Shown: positions 30,344-40,206, numbered from the stretch's first letter. The stretch: 64,000 bases of DNA from Rhodoferax sp. (GCA_018061265.1 JAGOUM010000002.1:49781-113780), one strand, 5' to 3'. Translations and numbers: made by a program. Notes: generated from the sequence alone by a model not told the origin.

Positions 30344-33220
30344 TTAATGTGCCTTATCCCAATTGGGCCCAAAACCCACTTCTGCCAGCAATGGCACCCG
30401 CAAATGCGCCACACCTGCCATGAGTTTGGGCACTTCATGGCGAACCCAGCCCAGCTCTGGCTCGGGCACCTCGAACACCAGTTCGTCGTGCACCTGCATG
30501 ATCATCCGGGTTGCCAACTTCTCCTGATCGATCACCTGCTGAACCTTGACCATGCTGAGCTTGATCAAGTCTGCCGCGGTGCCCTGCATCGGAGCATTGA
30601 TGGCAGCACGTTCTGCGCCTGCCCGGCGTGGGCCATTGGGTGAATTGATCTCGGGCAAATAAAGCCGCCGCCCAAACACGGTTTCGACATAGCCTTGCGC
30701 CTTGGCAATGCTGCGGGTCTGGTCCATGTAGTGCTTGACGCCAGGGTACCGCTCAAAATACCGGGCAATGTAGTTTTTGGCTGCGGTGTTGTCGATGCCC
30801 AGCGCCCGAGCCAACCCGTAGGCACTCATGCCGTAAATCAGGCCGAAGTTGATCACTTTGGCGTAGCGGCGCTGCTCGTTGGACACCTGCGACGTATCGA
30901 CCGCAAAGATCTCGGCGGCGGTGGCGCGGTGCACGTCCATGCCATCATGAAACGCCAGCAACAGGGCCGCGTCACCGCTGAGGTGCGCCATGATGCGCAA
31001 CTCGACCTGGCTGTAGTCGGCACTGGCAATCAGCCGCCCCGCTGGAGCCACAAACGCCTCACGCACCCTTCGGCCCTCAGGAGTGCGGATCGGAATGTTC
31101 TGCAGGTTCGGATCGTTGCTGGAGAGTCGACCGGTAACTGCCACCGCCTGTGCGTAATGGGTATGCACCCTGCCAGTTGCAGGCAGGGCCAATGCGGCAA
31201 GTTTGTCGGTGTAGGTCCCCTTGAGCTTGGACAAGCTGCGGTGTTCCAGGATTTTGGCTGGCAGCGGGTAGTCCTCGGCAAGTTTTTCCAGCACCTCCTC
31301 GTCGGTGCTGGGCGCGCCGGTTGCCGTCTTCTTGACAACGGGCAAACCCAACTGGGTGAAGAAGATGTCTCCAATTTGCTTGGGGCTGCTGAGATTGAAG
31401 GGCTGACCCGCCAGGTCATGGGCTTCTTTCTCCAGTTGCAGGATGCGCTGACCCAGGCTATGGCTTTGCGCAGCCAGCGTTGGCGCGTCGATCAGTACCC
31501 CGTTTCTCTCAATCCGGTAAAGCGCTTCACTACTGGCGATTTCCAGCTCGTAGATAAAACGCAGTTTGGCATCAGCCTGCAGTTGAGGCCAGAGCACATG
31601 GTGCACCTCCAGGGTCATGTCCGAATCTTCACACGAGTACTGCGATGCCCGTTCAATGTCTACCTGATCAAAGCAGATCTGGTTGACCCCCTTGCCACAC
31701 AGATCCTCAAAGCTGAGTCCGGCGCGTCCGAGGTGGCGCTGGGCCAGACTGGCCAGCCCGTGTGGCTTGTGAACCTCGAGCACATAACTTTGCAACATGG
31801 TGTCATGGACATACGCCTGCACCTCAATGCCGTGGTTGGCAAAAACATGCCGGTCATACTTGACGTGCTGCCCCAACTTCGGGCGGGTCTTGTCCTCCAA
31901 CCAGGGGCGAAGCCGGGCCAAAACCTGGTCCAATGGCAACTGCTCGGGTGCATCAGGGTATGCATGGGCCAGCGGGATGTAGGCCGCCTCGCCTGGCCTG
32001 ACGCTGAAGCTAATGCCCACAATGCGGGCAACCATCTCGTCCAGCGACGTAGTTTCGGTATCGATGGCAACCAGATCAGCGCTGAGGATACGTGCCATCC
32101 ATTCATCAAATGCCTGCCATGTCAGCACCGTGTCATAGGCCCTCGGTGCGGCCATCGGGCTGCCAGAAACCGTGTCGGCTGCGTCCGATTCACCGCCATC
32201 ATCAAACAGATCCCGCTCCCTTGACAACACAAGAGATGCCGCGGCCCCAGATCCAGGCCGCCGACCTGGGTCTGCAGCAATACCATCAATTGCCGCCTCA
32301 GTGGCACCACCAGCCAACGCTGACCCAGCAGCGCCAACCAGTGCTCGGGCCAGGCCTTTGAAGCCGAATTTTTCATAAAAACCGGCGAGAGCGCCCGTGT
32401 CCATTGACTCGACAGCTATATCATCCATAGCTGGAAAATGGGGTAGCCATTCACCCAGTTCACAATCGGTCTTGATCGTGACCAATGCACGGCCGGTTGG
32501 CAACCAGTCCAGTGAATTGCGCAAATGCTCGCCAACCGCACCTTTGATGCTGGCCGCCTGCGCGACGATGGCGTCCAGCGAGCCGTACTCGTTCAACCAT
32601 TTGGCGGCAGTTTTTGGCCCAACTTTGGGTACTCCCGGCACGTTGTCCACGGTATCTCCCACCAAGGTCTGGTAGTCCCGCATCAGGTGCGGCGGAACGC
32701 CAAATTCGGTTGTCACGCCCGCCACGTCGCGACGCTTGCCGTTCATGGTGTCAATGATGGTGACGTTGGCATTCACAAGTTGCGCCAGGTCCTTGTCACC
32801 GCTGCTGACAATTACATCCATGCCCAACGCTGCACCGGCGGCAGCCAGAGTGCCAATCACATCATCGGCCTCGACGCCGGGCACATCCAGCACTTTCCAG
32901 CCCATCAGACGAACCACCTCATGAATCGGTTCGATCTGGCGTCGCAAATCATCGGGCATGGGCGAACGATTGGCTTTGTACTCGGAATAAATTGCATCCC
33001 GAAAATTCGGCCCCTTGGCATCAAACACACATGCGGCGTACTGTGCAGGCACCTCCTTGCGCAGACTCTGCAGCATATTGATCATCCCGCGAATGGCGCC
33101 TGTGGGCATGCTGCCGGGGTCGCCGGGTACCGACCGAAGATCCGGCATGGCATGGAATGCCCGGTACAGGTAGCTGGAGCCGTCCACCAGCAGCAGCGAT
33201 AATTTTGGGACTGTGTTCAT
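30344..33220 (-). CDS. polA: DNA polymerase I
   Basis: A 958-residue polymerase for repair and Okazaki-fragment maturation. The 5' nuclease domain (1-~290) opens with LLLVDGSSYLYRAFHAMPDL; a low-complexity Ala/Gly linker (~300-365) is longer than in E. coli; the 3'-5' exonuclease domain keeps its acidic residues (DTETTS), so proofreading should be active; the polymerase domain has motif A (ASADYSQVELRIMAHL), motif B (RRYAKVINFGLIYGMSAYGL) and motif C (QVHDELVFEV). Start at ATG 33220 (MNTVPKLS); an ATG seven codons earlier is possible. A dispersed-repeat copy lies near residue 270-277. Divergent from thrB. Confidence 0.97.
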   Translation of the reverse strand: MNTVPKLSLLLVDGSSYLYRAFHAMPDLRSVPGDPGSMPTGAIRGMINMLQSLRKEVPAQYAACVFDAKGPNFRDAIYSEYKANRSPMPDDLRRQIEPIHEVVRLMGWKVLDVPGVEADDVIGTLAAAGAALGMDVIVSSGDKDLAQLVNANVTIIDTMNGKRRDVAGVTTEFGVPPHLMRDYQTLVGDTVDNVPGVPKVGPKTAAKWLNEYGSLDAIVAQAASIKGAVGEHLRNSLDWLPTGRALVTIKTDCELGEWLPHFPAMDDIAVESMDTGALAGFYEKFGFKGLARALVGAAGSALAGGATEAAIDGIAADPGRRPGSGAAASLVLSRERDLFDDGGESDAADTVSGSPMAAPRAYDTVLTWQAFDEWMARILSADLVAIDTETTSLDEMVARIVGISFSVRPGEAAYIPLAHAYPDAPEQLPLDQVLARLRPWLEDKTRPKLGQHVKYDRHVFANHGIEVQAYVHDTMLQSYVLEVHKPHGLASLAQRHLGRAGLSFEDLCGKGVNQICFDQVDIERASQYSCEDSDMTLEVHHVLWPQLQADAKLRFIYELEIASSEALYRIERNGVLIDAPTLAAQSHSLGQRILQLEKEAHDLAGQPFNLSSPKQIGDIFFTQLGLPVVKKTATGAPSTDEEVLEKLAEDYPLPAKILEHRSLSKLKGTYTDKLAALALPATGRVHTHYAQAVAVTGRLSSNDPNLQNIPIRTPEGRRVREAFVAPAGRLIASADYSQVELRIMAHLSGDAALLLAFHDGMDVHRATAAEIFAVDTSQVSNEQRRYAKVINFGLIYGMSAYGLARALGIDNTAAKNYIARYFERYPGVKHYMDQTRSIAKAQGYVETVFGRRLYLPEINSPNGPRRAGAERAAINAPMQGTAADLIKLSMVKVQQVIDQEKLATRMIMQVHDELVFEVPEPELGWVRHEVPKLMAGVAHLRVPLLAEVGFGPNWDKAH
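32390..32418 (+). repeat. Dispersed AGCSC-N18-nnGCTA repeat, copy 4
   Basis: AGCGC, 18 bp, CAGCTA, then a 7-bp inverted repeat CAGCTAT/ATAGCTG spaced by 7 bp. Antisense to polA, where it is read as I-A-x7-A just before GFYEKFGFKG. Confidence 0.6.
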
Positions 33221-33377
33221 ATTGACATTTTGCCTGTGCATTCAGGTAACGCGTCGGCTTCCTTACAATCCGCCGATGCTTTTTTGCCCGCTCCATTTTT
33301 GCCTGTTGGTGGCTCCTGACGCCACGGCTGGTCCTGCCGTCACGCTGGCTCGTGCCGTTGCCACGGTGCCCTGATTC

Positions 33378-34373
33378 ATGGCTGTTTACACCGAAGTCTC
33401 CAATAAAGAGGCTCGTTCCCTGTTGCGTGCATTAAATCTGGGCGAACTCAGCCAAATGCAAGCCTGCACCGGTGGCATTGAAAACACCAACTACTTTGTC
33501 ACATGCCAAGATGACGGGGTGACGCGCGACTATGTGTTGACGCTGTTTGAACGCCTGTCTGCCGAGCAATTGCCGTTTTACTTGCAACTAATGAAACATT
33601 TTGCCCACCACGGCCTTGCCGTGCCAGAACCTCAAGCTGATTCAAAAGGCATGCTGGTACTCGAGGTAAAGAACAAGCCGGCTGCGGTGGTTACCCGACT
33701 GCGTGGCCAGAGCGTGCGACAACCCACCGCCGAGCATTGCGCGCAGATGGGGGCAACCTTGGCGCGACTACACTTGGCGGGTCAGAGCTTTCCATTGCAA
33801 CAACCCCACCTGCGTGGGCTGGCATGGTGGAACGACACCGTGCCGCAGGTGCTACCTTTTCTTAACGCCAGCCAGGCCACACTGATGACCGCAGAGTTGG
33901 CGCTGCAAAATCACATAGCAGCCTCGAGCCGTTACAACGCGCTGCCACGTGGCCCCATCCATGCCGATCTTTTTCTGGACAACGTCTTGTTTGCCGATCT
34001 GGACGGTGAACCCGTCCTCAGCGGCATTTTTGACTTTTACTTCGCCGGGGTTGACACTTGGCTCTTTGATATGGCCGTTTGCCTGAATGTTTGGTGTATT
34101 GACCCTTTAGCGCATGCCCATAAACCCTTGTTAGCTAGATCTTTTATAGCTTCTTACAACACCGTCAGACGCCTTGAGGACAGCGAGCGCGCCTTGCTGC
34201 CCGCGATGCTGCGAGCCGCGGCATTGCGCTTCTGGATCTCCCGGCTGTGGGACCATTTCCTGCCCCGCCAAGCCAGTGTTCTTGAGGCCCATGATCCCGG
34301 CCATTTTGAACGCGTTCTGCGGATGCGAGCCGCCGAGCCGCTGGACTATTTTGCGCTGGCGGGTCTGTCATGA
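33378..34373 (+). CDS. thrB: Homoserine kinase (ThrB, aminoglycoside-phosphotransferase fold)
   Basis: A 331-residue enzyme phosphorylating homoserine in threonine synthesis. Unlike the GHMP-fold ThrB of enterics, this is the APH-fold type: MAVYTEVSNKEARSLLRALNLG at the start, GGIENTNYFV nucleotide loop, and the catalytic IHADLFLDNVLF with FDFYFAG as metal-binding Asp motif. No other threonine genes adjoin. Its stop overlaps the start of the next membrane-protein gene by 4 bp. A TACAAT hexamer about 110 bp upstream could serve as -10. Near residue 243-255 a repeat copy contributes LAHAHKPLLAR. Confidence 0.95.
   Translation: MAVYTEVSNKEARSLLRALNLGELSQMQACTGGIENTNYFVTCQDDGVTRDYVLTLFERLSAEQLPFYLQLMKHFAHHGLAVPEPQADSKGMLVLEVKNKPAAVVTRLRGQSVRQPTAEHCAQMGATLARLHLAGQSFPLQQPHLRGLAWWNDTVPQVLPFLNASQATLMTAELALQNHIAASSRYNALPRGPIHADLFLDNVLFADLDGEPVLSGIFDFYFAGVDTWLFDMAVCLNVWCIDPLAHAHKPLLARSFIASYNTVRRLEDSERALLPAMLRAAALRFWISRLWDHFLPRQASVLEAHDPGHFERVLRMRAAEPLDYFALAGLS
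34109..34137 (+). repeat. Dispersed AGCSC-N18-nnGCTA repeat, copy 5
   Basis: AGCGC, 18 bp, TAGCTA, then GATCTTTTATAGC. Sense to thrB, read as A-x7-A in a variable loop after the FDMAVCLNVWC segment. The local stretch is clearly AT-rich. Confidence 0.65.
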
Positions 34374-35140
34374 AACTGCGACTCGTGCCGGCTCGTCAGG
34401 GCGCGTCCTGGGTCAGGCTCGGTGTGCGCACTTTTTTCAGGCAACCGTTGGCGCTCGCCGGGTTGCTGTTCATGTTCATGGCGCTGATGTCTGTGGCAGG
34501 CATGGTGCCGCTGATCGGTCTGCCCATTGCCATGACCTTGTTGCCAGCCTGTACGCTGGGCTTGATGGCAGCCTCTCGTGAAGCGACACAAGGACGATTT
34601 CCGATGCCCTTGATCCTGCTGACTGCCTTTCGCTCCGGTGCGCCGACCTTGCGCGCCATGCTGACCCTGGGTGCACTCTATGCGCTCGGCTTTGTCGCTG
34701 TGATGGGCTTGTCCTATTTGGTCGACGGTGGTGGTTTTGCCGGCATGTACCTGGGTGGTCAGGCACCCACCAGTGAGATGCTGGGTTCGGCCGAGTTTCA
34801 GGCCGCCATGTGGGTGTTCATCGGCTTGCATCTGCCGCTGTCGCTGCTGTTCTGGCATGCACCCGCCCTGGTGTATTGGCACAAACTGTCACCTGCCAAA
34901 AGCATGTTTTTCAGCATCGTTGCGTGTTTTCGCAACTTCTGGGCTTATACCCTGTTTGCCGGGCTGTGGATGGGCATCATGGTACTGGTTGTGTTGCTGG
35001 TGACCGCGCTGTCGAGTCTGTCCGGCAGTCCGGGGTTGGCTGCTTCACTGATGCTGCCAGCGCTGCTCCTGGTGGCTTCGATGTTCTTTACCTCGCTGTA
35101 CTTCACCTACCTTGACTGTTTCGAGCCTGAGGGCAAGTGA
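34370..35140 (+). CDS. BPSS1780-family membrane protein
   Basis: A 256-residue inner-membrane protein with about six hydrophobic segments; opening RLVPARQGASWVRLGVRTFFRQPLALAGLLF is typical of the BPSS1780 family of betaproteobacteria. A non-membrane loop around residues 120-145 is Gly-rich. Function is unknown. The ATG overlaps the thrB stop (ATGA), so the two are translationally coupled, as is frequent in related genomes. Confidence 0.85.
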   Translation: MKLRLVPARQGASWVRLGVRTFFRQPLALAGLLFMFMALMSVAGMVPLIGLPIAMTLLPACTLGLMAASREATQGRFPMPLILLTAFRSGAPTLRAMLTLGALYALGFVAVMGLSYLVDGGGFAGMYLGGQAPTSEMLGSAEFQAAMWVFIGLHLPLSLLFWHAPALVYWHKLSPAKSMFFSIVACFRNFWAYTLFAGLWMGIMVLVVLLVTALSSLSGSPGLAASLMLPALLLVASMFFTSLYFTYLDCFEPEGK

Positions 35141-35330
35141 AAGGCCAGCGTGCCTGCGCCAGGCGCTCAGTGTTGCCAATGCCGCGAATTCATTGCTGGA
35201 AGTGGTGAAAAAACCGGTCAAAGCCCGGTATTGAACTTGTTTTGAACGCAAAGAACCGTTGATAATGAGAGCGTCGGTCGCTCTGAAGGCAACCGCTTCA
35301 GACCACTCAACCATGAACAAGGGGGCTATC

Positions 35331-36011
35331 TTGATTCCCAGATCCATGCGGATTTTGCTTATCGGTGTTGGTGCCACGCTGCTTGCAGCCTGCACAACAT
35401 CGCCAATACCTGTGTCAGAGAACTTTCCTTTGACGGTCCAGCCCAAGGTCCGCTCGGCAGGGCACTGGAACCTGCTGTCGCGTGATGTGGTGACACAAAC
35501 ACTCGACATGCTGAGCAAGGTTGGCACCACTGCTCACCTGTATGTGGCTTTGCCCCCCAACGCCAGCGAATTCGACCGCGCGTTTCGGGAGTTCCTGATC
35601 ACCGAACTGGTCAAGTCCGGCCGCATCGTCATGCAGCGACCGGACAACGCCATCGAAGTCAGCTACCAGACCCAGGTGGTGCGCCATCAGAGCTACCGCC
35701 AGCACTTTATTCCCGGTGGTTTTACCATGCTGACCGCCGGCCTTTACGCGCTGTACGGCCTGCGGCTTGAGCATGTGGACGCCAAAGCCATTGGTGGTCT
35801 GGGCGTGGCGGCAGTTGCCGACACCGTGGCGAGCATCAATTCCGGCGGGCCGACGCACACCGAGTTGATCTTGACGACAACAGTCGCTACAGGTGGACGT
35901 TACCTGACCCGTAAGACCGATATTTATTACGTTGAAGAAGAGGACGCCACGCTGTTTGCTGCCCTGCAGCCAGTGAAGACTCCCCGTCTCGTCAAGGTGG
36001 TGGGCCCATGA
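35331..36011 (+). CDS. Outer-membrane-type lipoprotein of unknown function
   Basis: A 226-residue lipoprotein with signal MIPRSMRILLIGVGATLLAAC and lipidated C21. The mature part has no recognised domain; a hydrophobic Gly-rich region (FIPGGFTMLTAGLYALYGL) is in the middle. Start: AAGGGGG lies about 6 nt before TTG 35331, while the in-frame ATG 35313 precedes that site and ATG 35346 lacks one; TTG is the best guess. The end overlaps the FlgO-like gene by 4 bp, so the two lipoproteins form an operon and probably act together at the outer membrane. Confidence 0.65.
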   Translation: MIPRSMRILLIGVGATLLAACTTSPIPVSENFPLTVQPKVRSAGHWNLLSRDVVTQTLDMLSKVGTTAHLYVALPPNASEFDRAFREFLITELVKSGRIVMQRPDNAIEVSYQTQVVRHQSYRQHFIPGGFTMLTAGLYALYGLRLEHVDAKAIGGLGVAAVADTVASINSGGPTHTELILTTTVATGGRYLTRKTDIYYVEEEDATLFAALQPVKTPRLVKVVGP

Positions 36012-36565
36012 AGTTGAATCTGATCCTCTATGCGGCGAGCTTGGCCGTGCTGGCCGGTTGCAACACCACCACGGTCCAGCGCGCTGAGACCACTTATGAA
36101 GAAGCGGCGGCCAACAAGTTTGTGGTAGCCAACCGTGATGCCATCAACCGTCTGGTTTCTGGTTTCGACTTGGCTCCCCTGGGCGACACCCCGGTACTGG
36201 TGGCCACCATTGTCAACGTCAATGACATGCGCCGTTCCGCTCCGCTGGGTCGAACGCTGTCTGAGCAATACGCCACACACATGGTGAACGCCGGCTTCAA
36301 TGTCAAGGAAATGAAGTTGCGCGGTGATGTCTTCGTCAAGGAAGAAACCGGGGAGTTGCTGCTTTCACGCGAGATCAAGGAAATCGCGCAAAGCCACCAT
36401 GCCAGTTTTGTGCTGGTTGGCACCTACTCCGTTGCCGCCAGCGTGACTTACGTCAGCCTGAAATTTGTCCGCACTGAAGATAGCCGTATCGTGCGTGGTT
36501 ATGACTACGCACTCCCCAACGACAAGGACATCAACAAAATGCTGCAGGTGACAGCGGCGAAGTAG
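36008..36565 (+). CDS. FlgO-family outer membrane lipoprotein
   Basis: A 185-residue protein with lipoprotein signal MKLNLILYAASLAVLAGC (C18). The FlgO-like domain follows: VLVATIVNVNDMRRSAPLGRTLSEQ, a helix, then the EIAQSHHASFVLVGTYSV strand motif. FlgO proteins were named for a role in the Vibrio flagellar basal body region, but the domain also occurs in non-flagellar lipoproteins; no flagellar gene is nearby. Coupled by ATGA overlap to the preceding lipoprotein gene. Confidence 0.8.
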   Translation: MKLNLILYAASLAVLAGCNTTTVQRAETTYEEAAANKFVVANRDAINRLVSGFDLAPLGDTPVLVATIVNVNDMRRSAPLGRTLSEQYATHMVNAGFNVKEMKLRGDVFVKEETGELLLSREIKEIAQSHHASFVLVGTYSVAASVTYVSLKFVRTEDSRIVRGYDYALPNDKDINKMLQVTAAK

Positions 36566-36620
36566 TTTGTGCGACCCACCGGCACAGGGCGGACTGGTGG
36601 GGCAAAACGCCAACTGAGAT

Positions 36621-37064
36621 ATGAAGTCTGAATCCGAGCTGTTCTGGCAGCAGTTCAATGGCAATCTCAAGGGAATGTTGCGCTGGGAGCAACTCGATGC
36701 ACTGTGGCAACAGGTGCGCGGGCAACCCGACGGGTGGTATGTAGCGCAACTCGGGCAGGACGTTCCCGACGCCCCACTTGACGAGGCCGGGTTATTGCGC
36801 TTTGTTGACGAAGCAGATGTTTTGCTGCGTCGGGAACACCAGCTCAACTATTGCGGCATTGTGTTTGCCGACAATCCGTCGCAACCCGGTTTCATCAAAA
36901 TCTTCGATCCACACAACCTGGGCTCGGCCTGCAGTCACAGCAGCACACCGATCATGCCTTTGTGGGTGCTGTGTCGCACACGCCCGGAACGCCTGAATAC
37001 CCCGGCACCCCAACCCAGCTCCCGTAGCAACTGGTGGTCCCGCCTGTTTGCCAAACACAGCTGA
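36621..37064 (+). CDS. Conserved hypothetical protein
   Basis: A 147-residue soluble acidic protein, not recognised. Visible features: Trp-rich N-terminus (FWQQF, RWEQLDALWQQV), a central YCGIVFADNP strand and FIKIFDPHNLG, then a conserved-looking CSHSS and a Pro/Ser-rich tail ending WWSRLFAKHS. No signal peptide or membrane helix. Codon use is like that of the neighbours. It is 55 bp downstream of the FlgO-like gene on the same strand and may share its transcript. Confidence 0.7.
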   Translation: MKSESELFWQQFNGNLKGMLRWEQLDALWQQVRGQPDGWYVAQLGQDVPDAPLDEAGLLRFVDEADVLLRREHQLNYCGIVFADNPSQPGFIKIFDPHNLGSACSHSSTPIMPLWVLCRTRPERLNTPAPQPSSRSNWWSRLFAKHS

Positions 37065-37155
37065 TGCTGCGTTAAATAAAGCAGTCAACGCCTACAGATA
37101 TTGGGCTGAAGGCGCAAATTAAGGCAATTTTTCTGCACGGCTACGCCGACCAGGC

Positions 37156-39105
37156 TCAGCCCTGCGCCAAGAGATCAGCCACCTGTCCACGCAAAGACTC
37201 GGGCGTCACCACATGGCCAGGCACTGGTGCCCCCACATTGAGTCCAACGCGGCTCAACACGCCCCGGCGAAACGGCCGCACCATCGCCCCACCCTGCTCG
37301 ATGCGGCTAAAAAATGAGCCCCAGAGCTTGGTGAGTGCCATGGGAATGACGGGCACTTCCAGCCCCATGGCACTGGTGCGCTGCAAGATCTTGACGATGC
37401 CGCCCTTGAACTCCTGCAGCGTGCCGTCACGCGTCAAGCCACCTTCCGGAAAAATGCACAACAGTTCCCCGTCTTTGAGCACCGCAGCAGCCGCATCAAA
37501 CGCGGCCTCGTAGGTACGCGGGTCTTCGCCACGAGGGGCAATAGGTATCGCCTTGGCCAAGCGGAACAACCAGCCCAGCACTGGCACCTGAAAGATGCGG
37601 TGATCCATGATGAAGTAGATGGGGCGCGGGCTGGCGGCCATCAGCAGCACCGCGTCGACAAAACTTACATGGTTACACACCAGCACCGCCGCACCGGCAG
37701 ACGGCAAATGCTCGTCCCCCCGAATTCGAAAGCGGTACACCAGCCTGGACAACACCCATGCCACAAAACGCAACAGGTACTCCGGCACCACCAGGAAGAT
37801 GTAAAACGCCACCACGGCGTTGGCAATCCCGGTCAGCAGGAAGATTTGCGGTATGGTGAATCCGCTCTTGAGCAACACGCCGGCAATCAGCGCACTGGCA
37901 ATCATGAACAGGGCGTTGAGGATGTTGTTGGCCGCGATGATGCGTGCCCGATGGGTGGGCTGGCTGCGAATCTGGATCAGTGCGTACATCGGCACGCTGT
38001 ACAAACCGGCAAACAGGCTGAGCAAGGTCAGATCAAGCATCACCCGCCAGTGCTGCGCCTGGCTGACGAAAAGCGCCACGCCCATGCTGGACGCCTCGGG
38101 TAGGCTGCGCAGGGCAAAGTACAGATCAATGGAAAACACGCTCATGCCGATCGCACCGAGCGGCACCAGTCCAATCTCGACATGGCGCTTGCTGAGGACC
38201 TCACACATCAAGGACCCGGCCCCGATCCCGACGGAAAACAGCACCAGCAGAAACGATGCCACCTGCTCATTGCCGTGCAACACTTCTTTGGCGAGGCTGG
38301 GGAACTGGCTCAAAAAAACCGCGCCAAAAAACCACATCCAGCTGATGCCCAACAGCGAACGAAATACGGCGAGCTGCTGATGGGCCAGCGCCAGATTACG
38401 CCAGGTCTCGCTCACCGGGTTCCAATTGATGCGCAGGCTGGGGTCGGTTGCCGGTGAGGCAGGAATGGCCTGCGCCGCAAGACGACCGAGCACCGCTACC
38501 AGCACACAACCCAGAGCCACATTGCGAGCGCCCACCTCAGGCATGGCCACCAGCAGGCCACCTGCGACCTGCCCCAAAAGGATCGCGACAAAGGTGCCCA
38601 TCTCGACCATGCCGTTTCCGCCGGTGATCTCGCGCTCGCTCAGGACCTGCGGCAAATAGGCAAACTTGACCGGGCCAAACAGCGTCGAATGCAGACCCAT
38701 CAGGAAAGTGCAGGTCAGCAGCACCGGCACGCTGGTCTGAACAAAGCCCCAGGCCGCCAGCAGCATGATGGCAATTTCGAGATTCTTCACAAATCGGATC
38801 ATCACCGTCTTGTCGTACTTGTCGGTCAGCTGGCCGCTGGTCGCCGAAAACAGCAGAAACGGCAGGATGAACAGCGCCCCGATCACCAGGCCGGCCAGGG
38901 TCGGCGGTAACCATTCGACGCTGAGCTGGTAGGTCACCATCACCGTGAAGGCAAACTTGAACAGGTTGTCGTTGGCGGCACCGGCAAACTGGGTCCAGAA
39001 AAACGGCGCAAAACGGCGTTGCCCCAGCAGGGCAAACTGGTTGGGATGGGCCTCAGCCGCGTGAGAGCCGGTCGCGGAATTTTTTTGGCTGTCTGAGTTC
39101 TGCAT
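37156..39105 (-). CDS. MFS lysophospholipid transporter fused to PlsC acyltransferase
   Basis: A 649-residue fusion. Residues ~25-425 are a 12-helix LplT-like major facilitator (FAPFFWTQFAGAANDNLFKF, SGQLTDKYDK); residues ~440-649 are a PlsC domain with CNHVSFVDAVLL (the H-x4-D pair) and FPEGGLTRDG. It should flip lysophospholipids inward and re-acylate them. Many relatives (Aas type) add a third acyl-ACP synthetase domain; here the protein ends after PlsC. Start set at the ATG giving MQNSDSQKN; no strong ribosome site is seen and an ATG 20 codons earlier exists. Divergent from an HTH regulator. Confidence 0.88.
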   Translation of the reverse strand: MQNSDSQKNSATGSHAAEAHPNQFALLGQRRFAPFFWTQFAGAANDNLFKFAFTVMVTYQLSVEWLPPTLAGLVIGALFILPFLLFSATSGQLTDKYDKTVMIRFVKNLEIAIMLLAAWGFVQTSVPVLLTCTFLMGLHSTLFGPVKFAYLPQVLSEREITGGNGMVEMGTFVAILLGQVAGGLLVAMPEVGARNVALGCVLVAVLGRLAAQAIPASPATDPSLRINWNPVSETWRNLALAHQQLAVFRSLLGISWMWFFGAVFLSQFPSLAKEVLHGNEQVASFLLVLFSVGIGAGSLMCEVLSKRHVEIGLVPLGAIGMSVFSIDLYFALRSLPEASSMGVALFVSQAQHWRVMLDLTLLSLFAGLYSVPMYALIQIRSQPTHRARIIAANNILNALFMIASALIAGVLLKSGFTIPQIFLLTGIANAVVAFYIFLVVPEYLLRFVAWVLSRLVYRFRIRGDEHLPSAGAAVLVCNHVSFVDAVLLMAASPRPIYFIMDHRIFQVPVLGWLFRLAKAIPIAPRGEDPRTYEAAFDAAAAVLKDGELLCIFPEGGLTRDGTLQEFKGGIVKILQRTSAMGLEVPVIPMALTKLWGSFFSRIEQGGAMVRPFRRGVLSRVGLNVGAPVPGHVVTPESLRGQVADLLAQG

Positions 39106-39388
39106 GGTTTCTGAACGAAAGTTGGTGACAACAAAGCAGGGTTCAGGTCCGACCCAGGACCACACCGGTGAATTTGACCGATCGCTGATTGTGCATGAGC
39201 TTTGGCACGGGCCAGCCCCCCGTCGGCGCCAATCGCCGCTCTTGCTCGAATCGTGTCGCAGATCTCATGGCAAATTCCTCAACGTTGGGATCGAATCGAC
39301 CCAGTGTGGCGCAAAAGGCAGCGAAGACCCGCTCCTTTTTAAGACTTGTCTCATAATTTAATGACTTAAGTATCACCAATTAATACCC

Positions 39389-40120
39389 ATGAGCACAACC
39401 GCTGACTTGCTTGTTGCCTTGAAACACGAACTCAAGGCCGCCCACATGACCTACGCCGATCTGGCTAAGAGCCTGGGCCTAGCACAAAGCAGTGTCAAGC
39501 GGATGTTGGCGCGCGGCGACATGCCACTGTCGCGCATCGATGCCATCTGTCGCGCCCTGAAGCTGGATTTTGCCGATTTGGCGAGGCAGGTTGCAGACAA
39601 CCAGGCGCTTCTGGCCGAACTCACCCAGGAGCAGGAACGCGCAGTGGTTGCCGACAAAAAACTTTTGCTGATGGCCATCTGTGTGCTCAGCCAATGGACG
39701 CTGGAACAGGTCACCTCGACCTACCGTCTGACTGAAGCACAGTGTGTTGGGCTGCTGGCCCAGCTGGATCGCCTTGGCATCATCGAGTTGCGCCCGCTCA
39801 ACCGCTACCGGCTGAAGCTGGCCAAGACCTTCCGCTGGCGACCCCACGGCCCAGTGATGCAGTATTTCCGGGAGAACGCGGTACTGGACTACTTCTCTGG
39901 CGGATTCAACGCACCAGGTGAAGGTCTTCTGTTGGTGCATGGTTCCGTCAGCCGCAGCCTGGCCCCGGTTTTTATGGAACGTATGCAGCGGGTGGCGCAG
40001 GATTTTGCACAAGCCCATCTGGCTGACCAGAAGATCGACAGCAAAGACCGGGAAGGTTACACCCTGTTGCTAGCCATGCGCAGTTGGGAGTTCGAGGCGT
40101 TCGCCATGCTGCGCCGCTGA
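39389..40120 (+). CDS. Cro/CI-type helix-turn-helix regulator
   Basis: A 243-residue regulator. Residues ~8-63 form an XRE HTH (YADLAKSLGLAQSSVKRML, recognition helix SSVKRML). The rest, ~65-243, is a larger helical/ligand region without a named domain; ALAQLDRLGIIELRPLNRYRLKL-like sequence suggests a second winged-helix. It lies between two PlsC-domain genes, divergent from the LplT-PlsC fusion (283 bp between) and 86 bp before a stand-alone PlsC, so control of phospholipid acylation is a fair guess. A CATAAT near 39352 may be its -10. Confidence 0.8.
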   Translation: MSTTADLLVALKHELKAAHMTYADLAKSLGLAQSSVKRMLARGDMPLSRIDAICRALKLDFADLARQVADNQALLAELTQEQERAVVADKKLLLMAICVLSQWTLEQVTSTYRLTEAQCVGLLAQLDRLGIIELRPLNRYRLKLAKTFRWRPHGPVMQYFRENAVLDYFSGGFNAPGEGLLLVHGSVSRSLAPVFMERMQRVAQDFAQAHLADQKIDSKDREGYTLLLAMRSWEFEAFAMLRR

Positions 40121-40206
40121 CCTCGAATGCCACAGTTGGCTTGGCTACACTTGGCGCCCTGCCACCCAATGTGAGCTTTGTCTGCTCCGACTCGCGCTGT
40201 TTTGCC

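Noticed and set aside
30695-32224. 509-codon open frame on the plus strand opposite polA
   Set aside because: It is antisense to strongly conserved polymerase motifs, has no recognisable domain, and long antisense frames are common at this GC content.
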